In this document: positions 20,457 through 30,300 of the stretch, piece after piece
How positions within the stretch are numbered: position 1 is the stretch's first letter
How the letters are laid out: the number at the start of each line of letters is the position of its first letter
Source of the DNA: Salmonella enterica subsp. arizonae
GTDB lineage: Bacteria > Pseudomonadota > Gammaproteobacteria > Enterobacterales > Enterobacteriaceae
Direction: 5' to 3'
DNA: 35,466 bases
NCBI RefSeq assembly: GCF_008692845.1
Contig: NZ_VXJW01000020.1
Location: forward strand, 1 to 35,466
Position numbers and translations under genes: made by a program
Notes under the pieces: model-generated
Databases searched by the model: none
What the model was told of the DNA's origin: nothing
Seen by the model: only the letters and a program-made list of their open reading frames with translations

Positions 20457-21134
20457 ATGAAAATACCCAGCATTAACAATCAAAACATTTCGTTTCCGGA
20501 TCGGATTAATTCGATAGATATAATAATGAAAACTTATCCTGATGTAACTCCTTATTTTTTCATGGAAAAACCAAATATTTATGATCAGAAATACATTTCA
20601 GGTATAACCAGAGAACAGTCTGTATTTAAAGTTAATGGATACATTAATAAAAAAGCAGAACTCACTCATTATATGCAACGTATGTATTCAGACTCTCACA
20701 TTAATTTTAAAACCATCTCCAGGGATGAAGCCAACACCTCTGAAGGAAGTTGGTTAACTGTTATTACAGGGAAACGTCCAATGGGACAGTTTTCAGTAGA
20801 TAGTCTTTATTCACCGGTGTTGCATTCATTGCTTGAACTACCAAATATTGGATGTAAAATTTTCCCCAAAGAGGACAATAGTTTTTTATATATAATAGTA
20901 GTATACAGAAAAGATTGTGCGCAGGGTGAACAATATGCAGACCGATTTATTGAATTATACAATAAAAAAAGAGAATTAATGTGTGATATGAGTAATGAGT
21001 CTAATGAATTGAAAACAATAAAATCAGAGCTTGTTGTCGCAAGGGAAATGGGAACAATTTTAAGTTACTTACCAGAGGAAATAGATAATTATATCTCTAA
21101 AATGAATTTATTATTTTTAAAAAAAACTAATTAA
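20457..21134 (+). CDS. NleE/OspZ-family type III effector (cysteine methyltransferase)
   Basis: NleE (EPEC/EHEC) and OspZ (Shigella) are injected effectors that use S-adenosylmethionine to methylate zinc-finger cysteines of host TAB2/TAB3, blocking NF-kB activation. This protein matches NleE along its length: PNIYDQKYISGITR, SEGSWLTVITGKRPMGQFSV, IFPKEDNSFLYIIVVYRKD, RFIELYNKKRE and AREMG. From the ATG at 20457 (GGAATTGCAA ahead of it) it is 225 residues against 224. Residues I recall as functional in NleE then fall at the same numbers: GITR 49-52, R107, E191, Y212. The essential IDSYMK (209-214) reads IDNYIS here. An ATG at 20445 would add four residues. It is intact and divergent from broken sseK1. 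Function in this strain is inferred. Confidence 0.93.
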   Translation: MKIPSINNQNISFPDRINSIDIIMKTYPDVTPYFFMEKPNIYDQKYISGITREQSVFKVNGYINKKAELTHYMQRMYSDSHINFKTISRDEANTSEGSWLTVITGKRPMGQFSVDSLYSPVLHSLLELPNIGCKIFPKEDNSFLYIIVVYRKDCAQGEQYADRFIELYNKKRELMCDMSNESNELKTIKSELVVAREMGTILSYLPEEIDNYISKMNLLFLKKTN

Positions 21135-21244
21135 CATAACCACGCGAGTCCGCAGCATAAAAATAGTTTTCGTTAGTTTCGTCTCTTTCCCGGAGAACAT
21201 GAGAGCAAATATACGGCTTATCCCACTTCACATATATACCCGTC

Positions 21245-21364
21245 ATACTTCAAGTTGCATGTGTATTGGCTGCGCTCACTCACCCCAGTCACTTACTGGA
21301 TGGAGTAAGCTCCTGGGAATTCGCTCCCTTGCCGCCTTCCTGCAACTCGAATTATTTGGGGTAT
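21245..21364. repeat. ERIC (intergenic repeat unit) element
   Basis: The 120-base imperfect palindrome runs from ATACTTCAAGTTGCA to TGCAACTCGAATTATTTGGG and GTAT. It contains CTCACCCCAGTCACTTACT and GTAAGCTCCTGGGAATTCGC, the cores of the classic ERIC consensus. It lies 110 bases after the NleE-like gene. A possible stem-loop in read-through RNA could affect message stability. Confidence 0.92.
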
Positions 21365-21519
21365 AACCTGAGAAAACTACATATCAGTAAGTATCTTGAG
21401 TGAAGTTATCTACTTGAATAGTTTAATATAAATAAAAAATTGGTCATTGCTCTAAGAAGTTAATCTGTTCTTTTTGAGAGAATGCCCTAATCGCTGCTGC
21501 CAACCCGCAAGAATAGGGT

Positions 21520-21958
21520 GCGGAAGCAAAGAAAAATTACGATTCAGCGACAGACTTCTGAAACTGAAGGTGTCACAGGCGCAGAAAAAGAATCCTTCGC
21601 TGCCGGAATACGGGTATGCATGGGCCGTCATTTATGAGGTGGCAGCGCTTTATCACTCACGATGGAAAATCGAGGTCGGGTTCAGAAACCTGAAAAGCGG
21701 CCTACTGGATAAGACGCTGGTACTGAGAAGGCGGAAAGTAGATCTGCGGGAGGTATGGGGGGATATTGCTGGCCTATAACCTGATACGTCGGGAGGCGGC
21801 AAAGGCGGAGGAGAAGCATAAAAATTCCCCTCAGAAATGAGCGTTAAGTTCACGTTCCAGTTTATCGCGATGGAAATGATAGTCCAGAGGAATACAGTAT
21901 CGCCGGGAACCATCCCAAAACGGTTGGAGTACCTTTGAAGGAATCTGGAGGTATTCAT
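21520..21958 (+). pseudogene. Decayed IS4-family transposase
   Basis: Fragments in three frames follow the order of an IS4-type transposase. KLRFSDRLLKLKVSQAQKKN comes first, then YHSRWKIEVGFRNLKSGLLD, the Y-(2)-R-(3)-E-(6)-K signature of the family, with LVLRRRKVD. After a frameshift near 21770 LAYNLIRREAAKAEEKHK follows. Another frame gives MSVKFTFQFIAMEMIVQRN and TIPKRLEYL. Part of the catalytic core is missing near 21620. The element cannot transpose. No clear terminal repeats were found. Confidence 0.85.
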
Positions 21959-21961
21959 AAC

Positions 21962-21992
21962 AAAACGCCCTCGACCATCAAGGCCGAGGGCG
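21962..21992 (-). terminator. Terminator-like hairpin on the minus strand
   Basis: On the minus strand CGCCCTCGGCC and GGTCGAGGGCG form an 11-bp stem with one mismatch and a five-base loop, followed by TTTTG. It lies about 95 bases downstream of the truncated rpoC-tail copy and could be the original terminator of the rpoBC operon. Confidence 0.65.
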
Positions 21993-22087
21993 ATTAAGAC
22001 ATCAAAAACCCGCTATCCGGTAAACTCTCATGCCGCTCCGCTTAAGTGAACAGCATGCCGCCGATGCGGGCTTCTTATTATGGTCAG

Positions 22088-22173
22088 CAACGATTACTCG
22101 TTATCAGAACCGCCCAGACCAGCGGTGTTGCTGGCTGCTCGCCCGCGGCGCGACGGCGCATACGCTCCTGGTG
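22088..22173 (-). pseudogene. Truncated duplicate of the rpoC 3' end
   Basis: About 86 bases are nearly identical to the last part of rpoC and its stop (from ACGATTACTCGTT through GCGCGACGGCGCATACG to TCCTGGTG). Relative to rpoC (23009-23143), 49 bases are missing between two short GACCTGCG-like repeats, and there are three single-base differences. The match ends abruptly at 22173. The copy has the same orientation as rpoC, so together they flank about 840 bases as direct repeats. Confidence 0.9.
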
Positions 22174-22615
22174 AGGACATGAATCTTTTCAAAGGTACAT
22201 GTATATATTTTATAAAAGAGCGGATTTATAGCAAAATGGCTTACCCTCCTTTGCGAATACTATTGGCCCTACTGGCATACAGGTATTAAAACAGGTTTAT
22301 CATTTAATGTATGAACAGCAGGCATTTTATAATGGCGAGCCAATAGACTTTAATAACTTAGATTTATGGGATAAATTTAAAGTCACATTTGGACTCAATG
22401 TTACAGAAAAAACCAAACCCAATGGTAAAAAAAATTTCAATTTTAAGTATTGTGGATTCTCTACTTTTATTACGTCGGTTGATGGCGTTGGCGGGATTTT
22501 AGCAAAGTGGTTCGCAAATAAACATAAGGCAAGTGTGCCGTGTATAATGGCTCTAGATAATTCAAAACCAGGGCAGCTAATTCACATCACCAGTGAAAAT
22601 GAATTTCTACATTGA
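22174..22615 (+). pseudogene. C-terminal part of an unknown protein
   Basis: A frame from 22307 to 22615 gives 102 residues (MYEQQAFYNGEPIDFNNLDL through SENEFLH). The same frame extends sensibly upstream as SFANTIGPTGIQVLKQVYHL back to an amber stop at 22229. Beyond that it reads ESFQRYMYIFYKRADL up to the edge of the rpoC-tail copy. This suggests the end of a larger gene, cut at the junction and carrying a nonsense codon. No good ribosome site precedes 22307. I do not recognise the family; no membrane segment or cysteine-rich motif is visible. A small gene starting at 22307 is possible. Confidence 0.45.
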
Positions 22616-22681
22616 ATGCACGAAATAAGCGATATAAAAAGACAGGTCATGTATTCAAAAAATTTATGATTATAGAGAGTA

Positions 22682-22926
22682 TTAAGAGCCAGCATGGCAT
22701 TGAAAAATAAAATACTGCTTTTTTATCCGCGCTGCTTTTGACTCGATGAGAATAACAGCAGCGACAATAATAATAAGACAATAAATAAATATCAGTAATG
22801 ATTTATGGTGAAGTATATATAACGATAGAAACAATAAAAAAGCGGACAGAACGTTTGAAATGGTTATCTTTTTGTAAATACCAAAAGACTAAACATTAAA
22901 TAGATTAATGAAATAATCGCTGGCAT
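22682..22926 (-). pseudogene. Small predicted membrane protein, broken by a one-base shift
   Basis: An ATG at 22926 follows an excellent ribosome site (AAGGAAAGAAA) and reads MPAIISLIYLMFSLLVFTKR before a stop. One extra base in the AAAAA run near 22870 would join it to the next frame. That continues ISNVLSAFLLFLSLYILHHK and SLLIFIYCLIIIVAAVILIE, then SKAARIKKQYF, to a stop at 22682. The joined product would be 81 residues with about three membrane-spanning segments and a basic tail. I do not recognise it. The homopolymer site means either real decay or a sequencing error. It sits just downstream of rpoC in the same direction. Confidence 0.5.
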
Positions 22927-22964
22927 TTTCTTTCCTTGTAGGCAAGCGACCCGAAATTCAGTAT

Positions 22965-23004
22965 CCAGCATGAAGCTGGTGGAGAGATAAATACCCCTCC
23001 ACCA
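22965..23004 (-). other. Two hairpins after rpoC without a T-tract
   Basis: On the minus strand TGGTGGAG pairs with CTCCACCA across 12 bases (22977-23004). It is followed by an overlapping CCAGC TTCAT GCTGG hairpin (22965-22979). Neither has a following T-run, so neither is a textbook intrinsic terminator; the rpoBC transcript may run into the accessory DNA. Confidence 0.5.
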
Positions 23005-23012
23005 TTTAACGA

Positions 23013-26000
23013 TTACTCGTTGTCAGAACCGCCCAGACCTGCGTTCAGCAGTTCTGCCAGGCTGGCAGATGCATCTTCCGCAGTGACCTGCGGTGTTGCT
23101 GGCTGCTCGCCCGCGGCGCGACGGCGCATACGATCCTGGTGGTACGCGTAACCGGTACCTGCCGGGATCAGACGACCCACGATAACGTTCTCTTTCAGGC
23201 CGCGCAGTTCGTCGCGTTTACCCGCAACGGCTGCTTCGGTCAGGACACGCGTGGTCTCCTGGAACGATGCGGCAGAGATGAACGATTCGGTTGCCAGAGA
23301 CGCTTTGGTAATACCCAGCAGATCGCGGGAGAAGGTAGCCCCCACTTTGCCATTCGCTTCCAGCTCGCGGTTAGCGATCTTGACGCGGGAGTATTCAACC
23401 TGTTCGCCTTCCAGGAAGTCGGAACTACCGGCGCTTTCGATGGTGGCTTTACGCAGCATCTGACGAACGATAACTTCGATGTGCTTATCGTTAATCTTAA
23501 CGCCCTGCAGACGGTAGACGTCCTGAACTTCGTTTACGATGTAACGAGTTACAGCATGTACGCCACGCAGACGCAGAATGTCGTGCGGCGCTTCCGGACC
23601 GTCGGAAATCACATCACCACGTTCTACACGTTCACCTTCGAACACGTTGAGCTGACGCCATTTCGGAATCATCTCTTCATACGGGTCACTACCGTCAACC
23701 GGCGTAATCACCAGACGACGCTTGCCTTTGGTTTCTTTACCGAAGGAAACGATACCTGCGATTTCCGCCAGAATGGCCGGCTCTTTCGGACGACGCGCTT
23801 CGAATAGATCCGCAACGCGCGGCAGACCACCGGTGATATCCTTGGTACCGCCGGATTCCTGCGGAATACGCGCCAGGGTGTCACCAGAACTGATCTGTAC
23901 GCCATCTTCCAGCTGTACAATCGCTTTACCCGGCAGGAAGTACTGCGCAGGCATATCGGTACCCGGGATCAGAACGTCATTACCCTGAGCATCAACGATT
24001 TTCAGCGCCGGACGCAGATCTTTACCACCGGTAGTACGTTCAGCCGAATCCAGAACCACCAGCGAAGACAAACCGGTCAGTTCGTCGGTCTGACGCGTAA
24101 TGGTCTGACCGTCGATCATGTCAGTGAAGCGGATGAAACCACTCACTTCGGTGATAACCGGCATGGTGTGCGGGTCCCAGTTTGCCACGGTTTCGCCGCC
24201 GGCAACCTGCTCGCCATCACCTTTCGCCATGACAGCGCCATAAGGCACTTTATAGCTCTCTTTGGTACGACCGAATTCGTCGATCAGCTTCAGTTCGGTG
24301 TTACGGGAAGTGATGACCAGTTTACCGCTGGAGTTCACCACCGACTTCACGTTGCTGAGCTTGATGCTACCTTTATTTTTCACCTGGATGCTGGATTCAG
24401 CAGCCGCACGCGATGCCGCACCACCGATGTGGAACGTACGCATCGTCAGCTGTGTACCCGGCTCACCGATAGACTGTGCCGCGATAACGCCGATAGCTTC
24501 ACCTTTGTTGATGATGTGGCCACGCGCCAGGTCACGACCATAGCAGTGCGCACATACGCCAAAGTCGGTGTCGCAGGATACAACGGAACGCACTTTAACG
24601 GCGTCAACGGAGTTTGCTTCCAGCAGGTCACACCACTGTTCGTGCAGCAGCGTGTTGCGTGGAACCAGAATATCCGCCGTACCCGGCTTCAGTACGTCTT
24701 CCGCCGTCACACGACCCAGAACGCGGTCACGCAGCGGCTCTTTCACGTCGCCACCCTCGATAACCGGGGTCATCAGGATACCTTCGTGCGTACCACAGTC
24801 ATCTTCGGTCACCACCAGATCCTGCGCGACGTCAACCAGACGACGGGTCAGGTAACCGGAGTTCGCTGTTTTCAGTGCGGTATCCGCCAGACCTTTACGC
24901 GCACCGTGCGTGGAGATGAAGTACTGGAGTACGTTCAGACCTTCACGGAAGTTCGCGGTGATTGGCGTTTCGATGATGGAGCCATCCGGCTTCGCCATCA
25001 GACCACGCATACCGGCCAGCTGACGAATCTGTGCCGCAGAACCACGCGCACCGGAGTCGGCCATCATGTAGATGCTGTTGAAGGAAACCTGCTGCTCTTC
25101 CTGGCCGTCACGGTTAATCACGGTTTCGGTTTGCAGGTTATCCATCATCGCTTTGGATACACGATCGTTCGCCGCAGCCCAGATATCGATAACTTTGTTA
25201 TAGCGTTCGCCAGCGGTTACCAGACCGGACTGGAACTGCTCCTGGATCTCAGCAACTTCAGCTTCCGCCTCAGAGATGATCTCGTGTTTTTTCTCCGGGA
25301 TGACCATGTCATCAATACCAACGGATGCACCTGAACGCGCTGCATAAGCAAAGCCGGTGTACATCGTCTGGTCCGCAAAAATAACGGTCGGTTTCAGGCC
25401 CAGAATACGGTAGCAAGTGTTCAGCATTTTGGAGATCGCTTTCTTGCCCAGCGCCTGGTTGACGATGGAGAAAGGCAGACCTTTCGGTACGATCATCCAC
25501 AGAATGGCGCGACCAACGGTCGTGTCTTTCAGGCTGGTGGTCGCGACGAATTCGCCGTTTTCATCTTTTTCATATTCAGTGATACGCACTTTAACGCGCG
25601 CATGCAGAGAGGCCAGACCTGCGCGATAGATACGCTCTGCTTCTTTCGGGCCAGTCAGCACCATGCCTTCGCCTTTGGCGTTAACACAGTCACGGGTCAT
25701 GTAATACAGACCCAATACCACGTCCTGAGACGGAACGATGATAGGTTCGCCGTTCGCCGGAGACAGGATATTGTTGGTAGACATCATCAGCGCACGCGCT
25801 TCGAGCTGGGCTTCCAGCGTCAGCGGTACGTGAACAGCCATCTGGTCACCATCGAAGTCGGCGTTATAGGCCGCACAAACCAGCGGGTGCAGCTGGATAG
25901 CTTTACCTTCGATCAGTACTGGCTCAAATGCCTGGATACCCAGACGGTGCAGGGTTGGTGCACGGTTCAGCAGTACCGGGTGTTCGCGGATCACTTCGTC

Positions 26001-27236
26001 GAGGATATCCCAAACGACAGCTTCTTCACGCTCAACCATTTTCTTCGCGGCTTTGATGGTGGTAGCGAGGCCACGCAGTTCCAGCTTGCCGTAGATGAAC
26101 GGTTTGAACAGCTCCAGCGCCATTTTCTTCGGCAGACCGCACTGGTGCAGACGCAGGTATGGACCTACGGTGATTACAGAACGACCGGAGTAGTCAACAC
26201 GCTTACCGAGCAGGTTCTGACGGAAACGACCCTGTTTACCTTTGATCATATCGGCCAAAGATTTCAGAGGACGCTTGTTAGAACCGGTGATCGCACGACC
26301 GCGACGACCGTTATCCAGCAGGGCGTCAACCGCTTCCTGCAGCATACGTTTTTCGTTGCGTACGATGATGTCCGGCGCAGCCAGATCCAGCAGACGTTTC
26401 AGACGGTTGTTACGGTTAATGACGCGACGATACAGATCGTTCAGGTCAGAAGTCGCGAAACGACCGCCGTCCAGCGGAACCAGCGGACGCAGATCTGGCG
26501 GCAGAACCGGCAGAACGGTCAGGATCATCCACTCTGGCTTGTTGCCAGACTGTACGAAGGCTTCCAGCAGCTTGATACGCTTGGTCAGCTTTTTACGCTT
26601 AGTTTCGGAGTTGGTTTCGTTCAGCTCTTCGCGCAGAGTTTCACACTCTTGCTCCAGATCCATGCTCTTCAGCAGGGCCTGGATAGCTTCCGCGCCCATC
26701 TTTGCGTCGAATTCGTCACCGAACTCTTCCAGCGCGTCCAGATACTGCTCTTCAGTCAGGATCTGTTGACGTTCCAGGTTGGTCATACCGCCTTCGATAA
26801 CCACATAGGATTCGAAGTACAGCACGCGTTCGATATCGCGCAGCGGCATATCGAGCAGCAGACCGATACGGGACGGCAGCGATTTCAGGAACCAGATGTG
26901 AGCAGTCGGAGACGCCAGCTCGATGTGGCCCATACGCTCACGGCGTACTTTGGTCTGGGTCACTTCAACGCCGCACTTCTCACAAATAACACCACGGTGT
27001 TTCAGGCGCTTGTACTTACCGCACAGGCACTCGTAGTCTTTTACCGGCCCAAAGATACGGGCGCAGAAAAGGCCGTCACGCTCAGGTTTGAACGTACGGT
27101 AGTTGATGGTTTCCGGCTTTTTAACTTCACCGAAAGACCATGAACGGATCATGTCTGGCGAAGCCAGAGCAATTTTGATCGCATCAAACTCTTCGGTTTT
27201 AGTCTGCGCTTTCAGAAACTTTAATAAATCTTTCAC
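23013..27236 (-). CDS. rpoC: RNA polymerase beta-prime subunit
   Basis: RpoC forms half of the active-site cleft of RNA polymerase. The 1407-residue length matches the enterobacterial protein. Near the N-terminus it has the first zinc-binding region ([20 protein letters not shown]). The catalytic magnesium motif NADFDGD is at about 458-464. The second zinc site includes [19 protein letters not shown], and the trigger-loop region is [12 protein letters not shown]. The C-terminus is [15 protein letters not shown]. It lies 76 bases downstream of rpoB in one operon. Part of its 3' end is duplicated at 22088-22173. Confidence 0.99.
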   Translation of the reverse strand: MKDLLKFLKAQTKTEEFDAIKIALASPDMIRSWSFGEVKKPETINYRTFKPERDGLFCARIFGPVKDYECLCGKYKRLKHRGVICEKCGVEVTQTKVRRERMGHIELASPTAHIWFLKSLPSRIGLLLDMPLRDIERVLYFESYVVIEGGMTNLERQQILTEEQYLDALEEFGDEFDAKMGAEAIQALLKSMDLEQECETLREELNETNSETKRKKLTKRIKLLEAFVQSGNKPEWMILTVLPVLPPDLRPLVPLDGGRFATSDLNDLYRRVINRNNRLKRLLDLAAPDIIVRNEKRMLQEAVDALLDNGRRGRAITGSNKRPLKSLADMIKGKQGRFRQNLLGKRVDYSGRSVITVGPYLRLHQCGLPKKMALELFKPFIYGKLELRGLATTIKAAKKMVEREEAVVWDILDEVIREHPVLLNRAPTLHRLGIQAFEPVLIEGKAIQLHPLVCAAYNADFDGDQMAVHVPLTLEAQLEARALMMSTNNILSPANGEPIIVPSQDVVLGLYYMTRDCVNAKGEGMVLTGPKEAERIYRAGLASLHARVKVRITEYEKDENGEFVATTSLKDTTVGRAILWMIVPKGLPFSIVNQALGKKAISKMLNTCYRILGLKPTVIFADQTMYTGFAYAARSGASVGIDDMVIPEKKHEIISEAEAEVAEIQEQFQSGLVTAGERYNKVIDIWAAANDRVSKAMMDNLQTETVINRDGQEEQQVSFNSIYMMADSGARGSAAQIRQLAGMRGLMAKPDGSIIETPITANFREGLNVLQYFISTHGARKGLADTALKTANSGYLTRRLVDVAQDLVVTEDDCGTHEGILMTPVIEGGDVKEPLRDRVLGRVTAEDVLKPGTADILVPRNTLLHEQWCDLLEANSVDAVKVRSVVSCDTDFGVCAHCYGRDLARGHIINKGEAIGVIAAQSIGEPGTQLTMRTFHIGGAASRAAAESSIQVKNKGSIKLSNVKSVVNSSGKLVITSRNTELKLIDEFGRTKESYKVPYGAVMAKGDGEQVAGGETVANWDPHTMPVITEVSGFIRFTDMIDGQTITRQTDELTGLSSLVVLDSAERTTGGKDLRPALKIVDAQGNDVLIPGTDMPAQYFLPGKAIVQLEDGVQISSGDTLARIPQESGGTKDITGGLPRVADLFEARRPKEPAILAEIAGIVSFGKETKGKRRLVITPVDGSDPYEEMIPKWRQLNVFEGERVERGDVISDGPEAPHDILRLRGVHAVTRYIVNEVQDVYRLQGVKINDKHIEVIVRQMLRKATIESAGSSDFLEGEQVEYSRVKIANRELEANGKVGATFSRDLLGITKASLATESFISAASFQETTRVLTEAAVAGKRDELRGLKENVIVGRLIPAGTGYAYHQDRMRRRAAGEQPATPQVTAEDASASLAELLNAGLGGSDNE

Positions 27237-27312
27237 GGATTTGCTCCCGTCGGAGTTAGCACAATCTGGTGTCGGGTTTTACCCCGACACCAGTGACCTG
27301 TTTGAGCGAGAA

Positions 27313-30300
27313 TTACTCGTCTTCCAGTTCGATGTTGATGCCCAGCGAGCGGATCTCTTTCAACAGAACGTTGAAGGATTCCGGCATACCCGGTTCCATC
27401 TGATGGTTGCCGTCCACGATGTTTTTATACATCTTAGTACGGCCGTTCACGTCATCAGACTTAACGGTGAGCATTTCCTGCAGGGTGTAGGCGGCGCCGT
27501 AAGCTTCCAGCGCCCACACTTCCATCTCCCCGAAGCGCTGACCACCGAACTGCGCCTTACCACCCAGCGGCTGCTGAGTAACCAGGCTGTAAGAACCGGT
27601 AGAACGCGCATGCATCTTGTCATCAACCAGGTGGTTCAGTTTCAGCATGTACATGTAACCGACGGTTACCGGACGTTCGAACTGTTCACCCGTACGGCCA
27701 TCGAACAGGGTGATCTGACCGGAGGTCGGCAGGTCGCCCAGTTTCAGCAGCTCTTTGATTTCCGCTTCTTTCGCACCGTCGAACACTGGTGTGGCAATCG
27801 GCATACCTTTACGCAGGTTTTCTGCCAGACGCAACACTTCATCATCGCTGAAGGTGCTCAGGTCGACTTTCTGACGAACGTCGGCGCCCAGATCGTAGGC
27901 ACGCTGGATGAATTCGCGCAGTTTCGCGACTTCCTGCTGCTGTTTCAGCATGGCGTTAATCTTGTCGCCGATACCTTTCGCAGCCATACCCAGGTGGGTT
28001 TCCAGAATCTGACCGATGTTCATACGAGACGGTACGCCCAGCGGGTTCAGTACGATGTCTACCGGCGTGCCGTTTTCATCATAAGGCATGTCTTCGATCG
28101 GGTTGATCTTAGAGATAACACCCTTGTTACCGTGACGACCTGCCATCTTATCACCAGGCTGGATACGACGTTTAACCGCCAGATAGACCTTCACGATCTT
28201 CAGCACGCCCGGCGCCAGATCGTCGCCCTGGGTGATTTTACGGCGTTTCGCTTCGAGTTTTTTCTCAAACTCGTGTTTCAGTTCGTCATACTGCTCAGCC
28301 AGTTGTTCCAGCTGATTTTGTTTCTCTTCGTCGGTCAGACCGAGTTCCAGCCAGCGGTCGCGCGGCAGTTTGTCGAGCTTCTCAGCTTCAACGCCGCCGG
28401 ACACCAGCACCGCACGGATACGGCTAAACAGGCCCGCTTCGAGGATTTGCAGTTCTTCAGACAGGTCTTTTTTCGCCTGCTTAAGCTGCATCTCTTCGAT
28501 TTCCAGAGCACGTTTGTCTTTTTCTACGCCATCGCGAGTAAAGACCTGAACGTCGATAACCGTACCGGAGACACCGTTAGGTACGCGCAGAGAAGAGTCT
28601 TTAACGTCAGACGCTTTCTCACCGAAGATCGCACGCAGCAGTTTCTCTTCCGGCGTCAGCTGGGTTTCACCTTTCGGCGTCACCTTACCGACCAGAATGT
28701 CGCCGCCGGTCACTTCCGCGCCGATGTAAACGATACCGGATTCATCCAGTTTGGAGAGCGCAGCTTCACCCACGTTCGGGATATCAGCGGTGATCTCTTC
28801 CGGCCCCAGCTTGGTGTCACGGGACACGCACGCCAGTTCCTGAATGTGGATGGTGGTGAAACGGTCTTCCTGGACAACACGCTCGGAGACGAGGATGGAG
28901 TCTTCGAAGTTGTAGCCGTTCCACGGCATGAACGCCACGCGCATGTTCTGACCGAGCGCCAGTTCACCGAGGTCAGTGGACGGACCGTCTGCCAGCACGT
29001 CGCCGCGTTCAACCGGCTCTCCCAGAGACACACATGGCATCTGGTTGATACAGGTGTTCTGGTTAGAGCGGGTGTATTTGGTCAGGTTATAGATGTCGAT
29101 ACCCGCTTCGCCCGGGTACATCTCGTCTTCGTTAACTTTGATAACGATACGGGATGCATCCACGTACTGAACAGTACCGCCACGTTTAGCTACTGCAGTA
29201 ACACCGGAGTCGACGGCGACAGCACGTTCCATACCGGTGCCCACCAGCGGCTTATCAGCACGCAGAGTCGGAACCGCCTGACGTTGCATGTTCGCACCCA
29301 TCAATGCACGGTTGGCGTCATCGTGCTCCAGGAACGGGATCAGGGACGCACCGACGGAGACCACCTGCTGTGTGGAAACGTCCATGTAGTCAACCTGGTC
29401 ACGGCTGAACAAGCTGGATTCGCCTTTGCTACGGCAGGTAACCAGATCTTCTACAAAGTGGCCTTCGTCATCCAGGTTGGAGTTCGCCTGAGCGATAACG
29501 TAGTTGCCTTCTTCGATAGCGGACAGGTAATGAATTTCGTCAGTGACCACGCCATCAACCACACGACGGTACGGCGTCTCAAGGAAGCCATATTCGTTAG
29601 TCTGTGCGTACACGGACAGGGAGTTGATCAGACCGATGTTCGGACCTTCCGGCGTTTCGATAGGACATACGCGACCGTAGTGCGTCGGGTGTACGTCTCG
29701 AACTTCGAAGCCTGCGCGTTCACGGGTCAAACCGCCTGGGCCGAGTGCGGAGATACGACGTTTGTGCGTGATCTCAGACAGCGGGTTGTTCTGGTCCATA
29801 AATTGAGACAGCTGGCTGGAACCAAAGAACTCTTTCACTGCGGCGGAAATCGGCTTGGCGTTGATCATGTCCTGAGGCATCAGGGTATCCAGATCGCCCA
29901 GAGACAGACGCTCTTTCACCGCACGCTCTACACGCACCAGGCCAACGCGGAACTGGTTTTCCGCCATTTCGCCTACGGAACGGATACGACGGTTGCCGAG
30001 GTGGTCGATATCATCCACTTCGCCTTTACCGTTACGGATATCGATGAGCTTCTTCATGACATCAATGATGTCGTCTTTGCTCAGGATACCGGAACCTTCG
30101 ATTTCGTCGCGCAGCAGAGAACGGTTGAACTTCATGCGACCCACCGCAGACAGGTCATAGCGGTCTTCGGAGAAGAACAGGTTCTCGAACAGGCTTTCAG
30201 CCGCTTCGCGTGTCGGCGGCTCACCAGGGCGCATCATGCGGTAGATTTCTACCAGCGCGCTCAGACGATCGTTAGTTGGGTCGACGCGTACCGTTTCAGA

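Noticed and set aside
21245..21364. Attachment site or CRISPR-like repeat
   Set aside because: It occurs once here as a single palindrome and matches the ERIC consensus; no array or spacers are present anywhere in the window.
21474..21779. 101-residue gene of its own
   Set aside because: It is a piece of a degraded IS4-type transposase whose other parts lie in neighbouring frames.
22080..22289. 69-codon plus-strand frame across the rpoC-tail copy
   Set aside because: Its first half is antisense rpoC sequence; the rest is out of frame with the more coherent reading.
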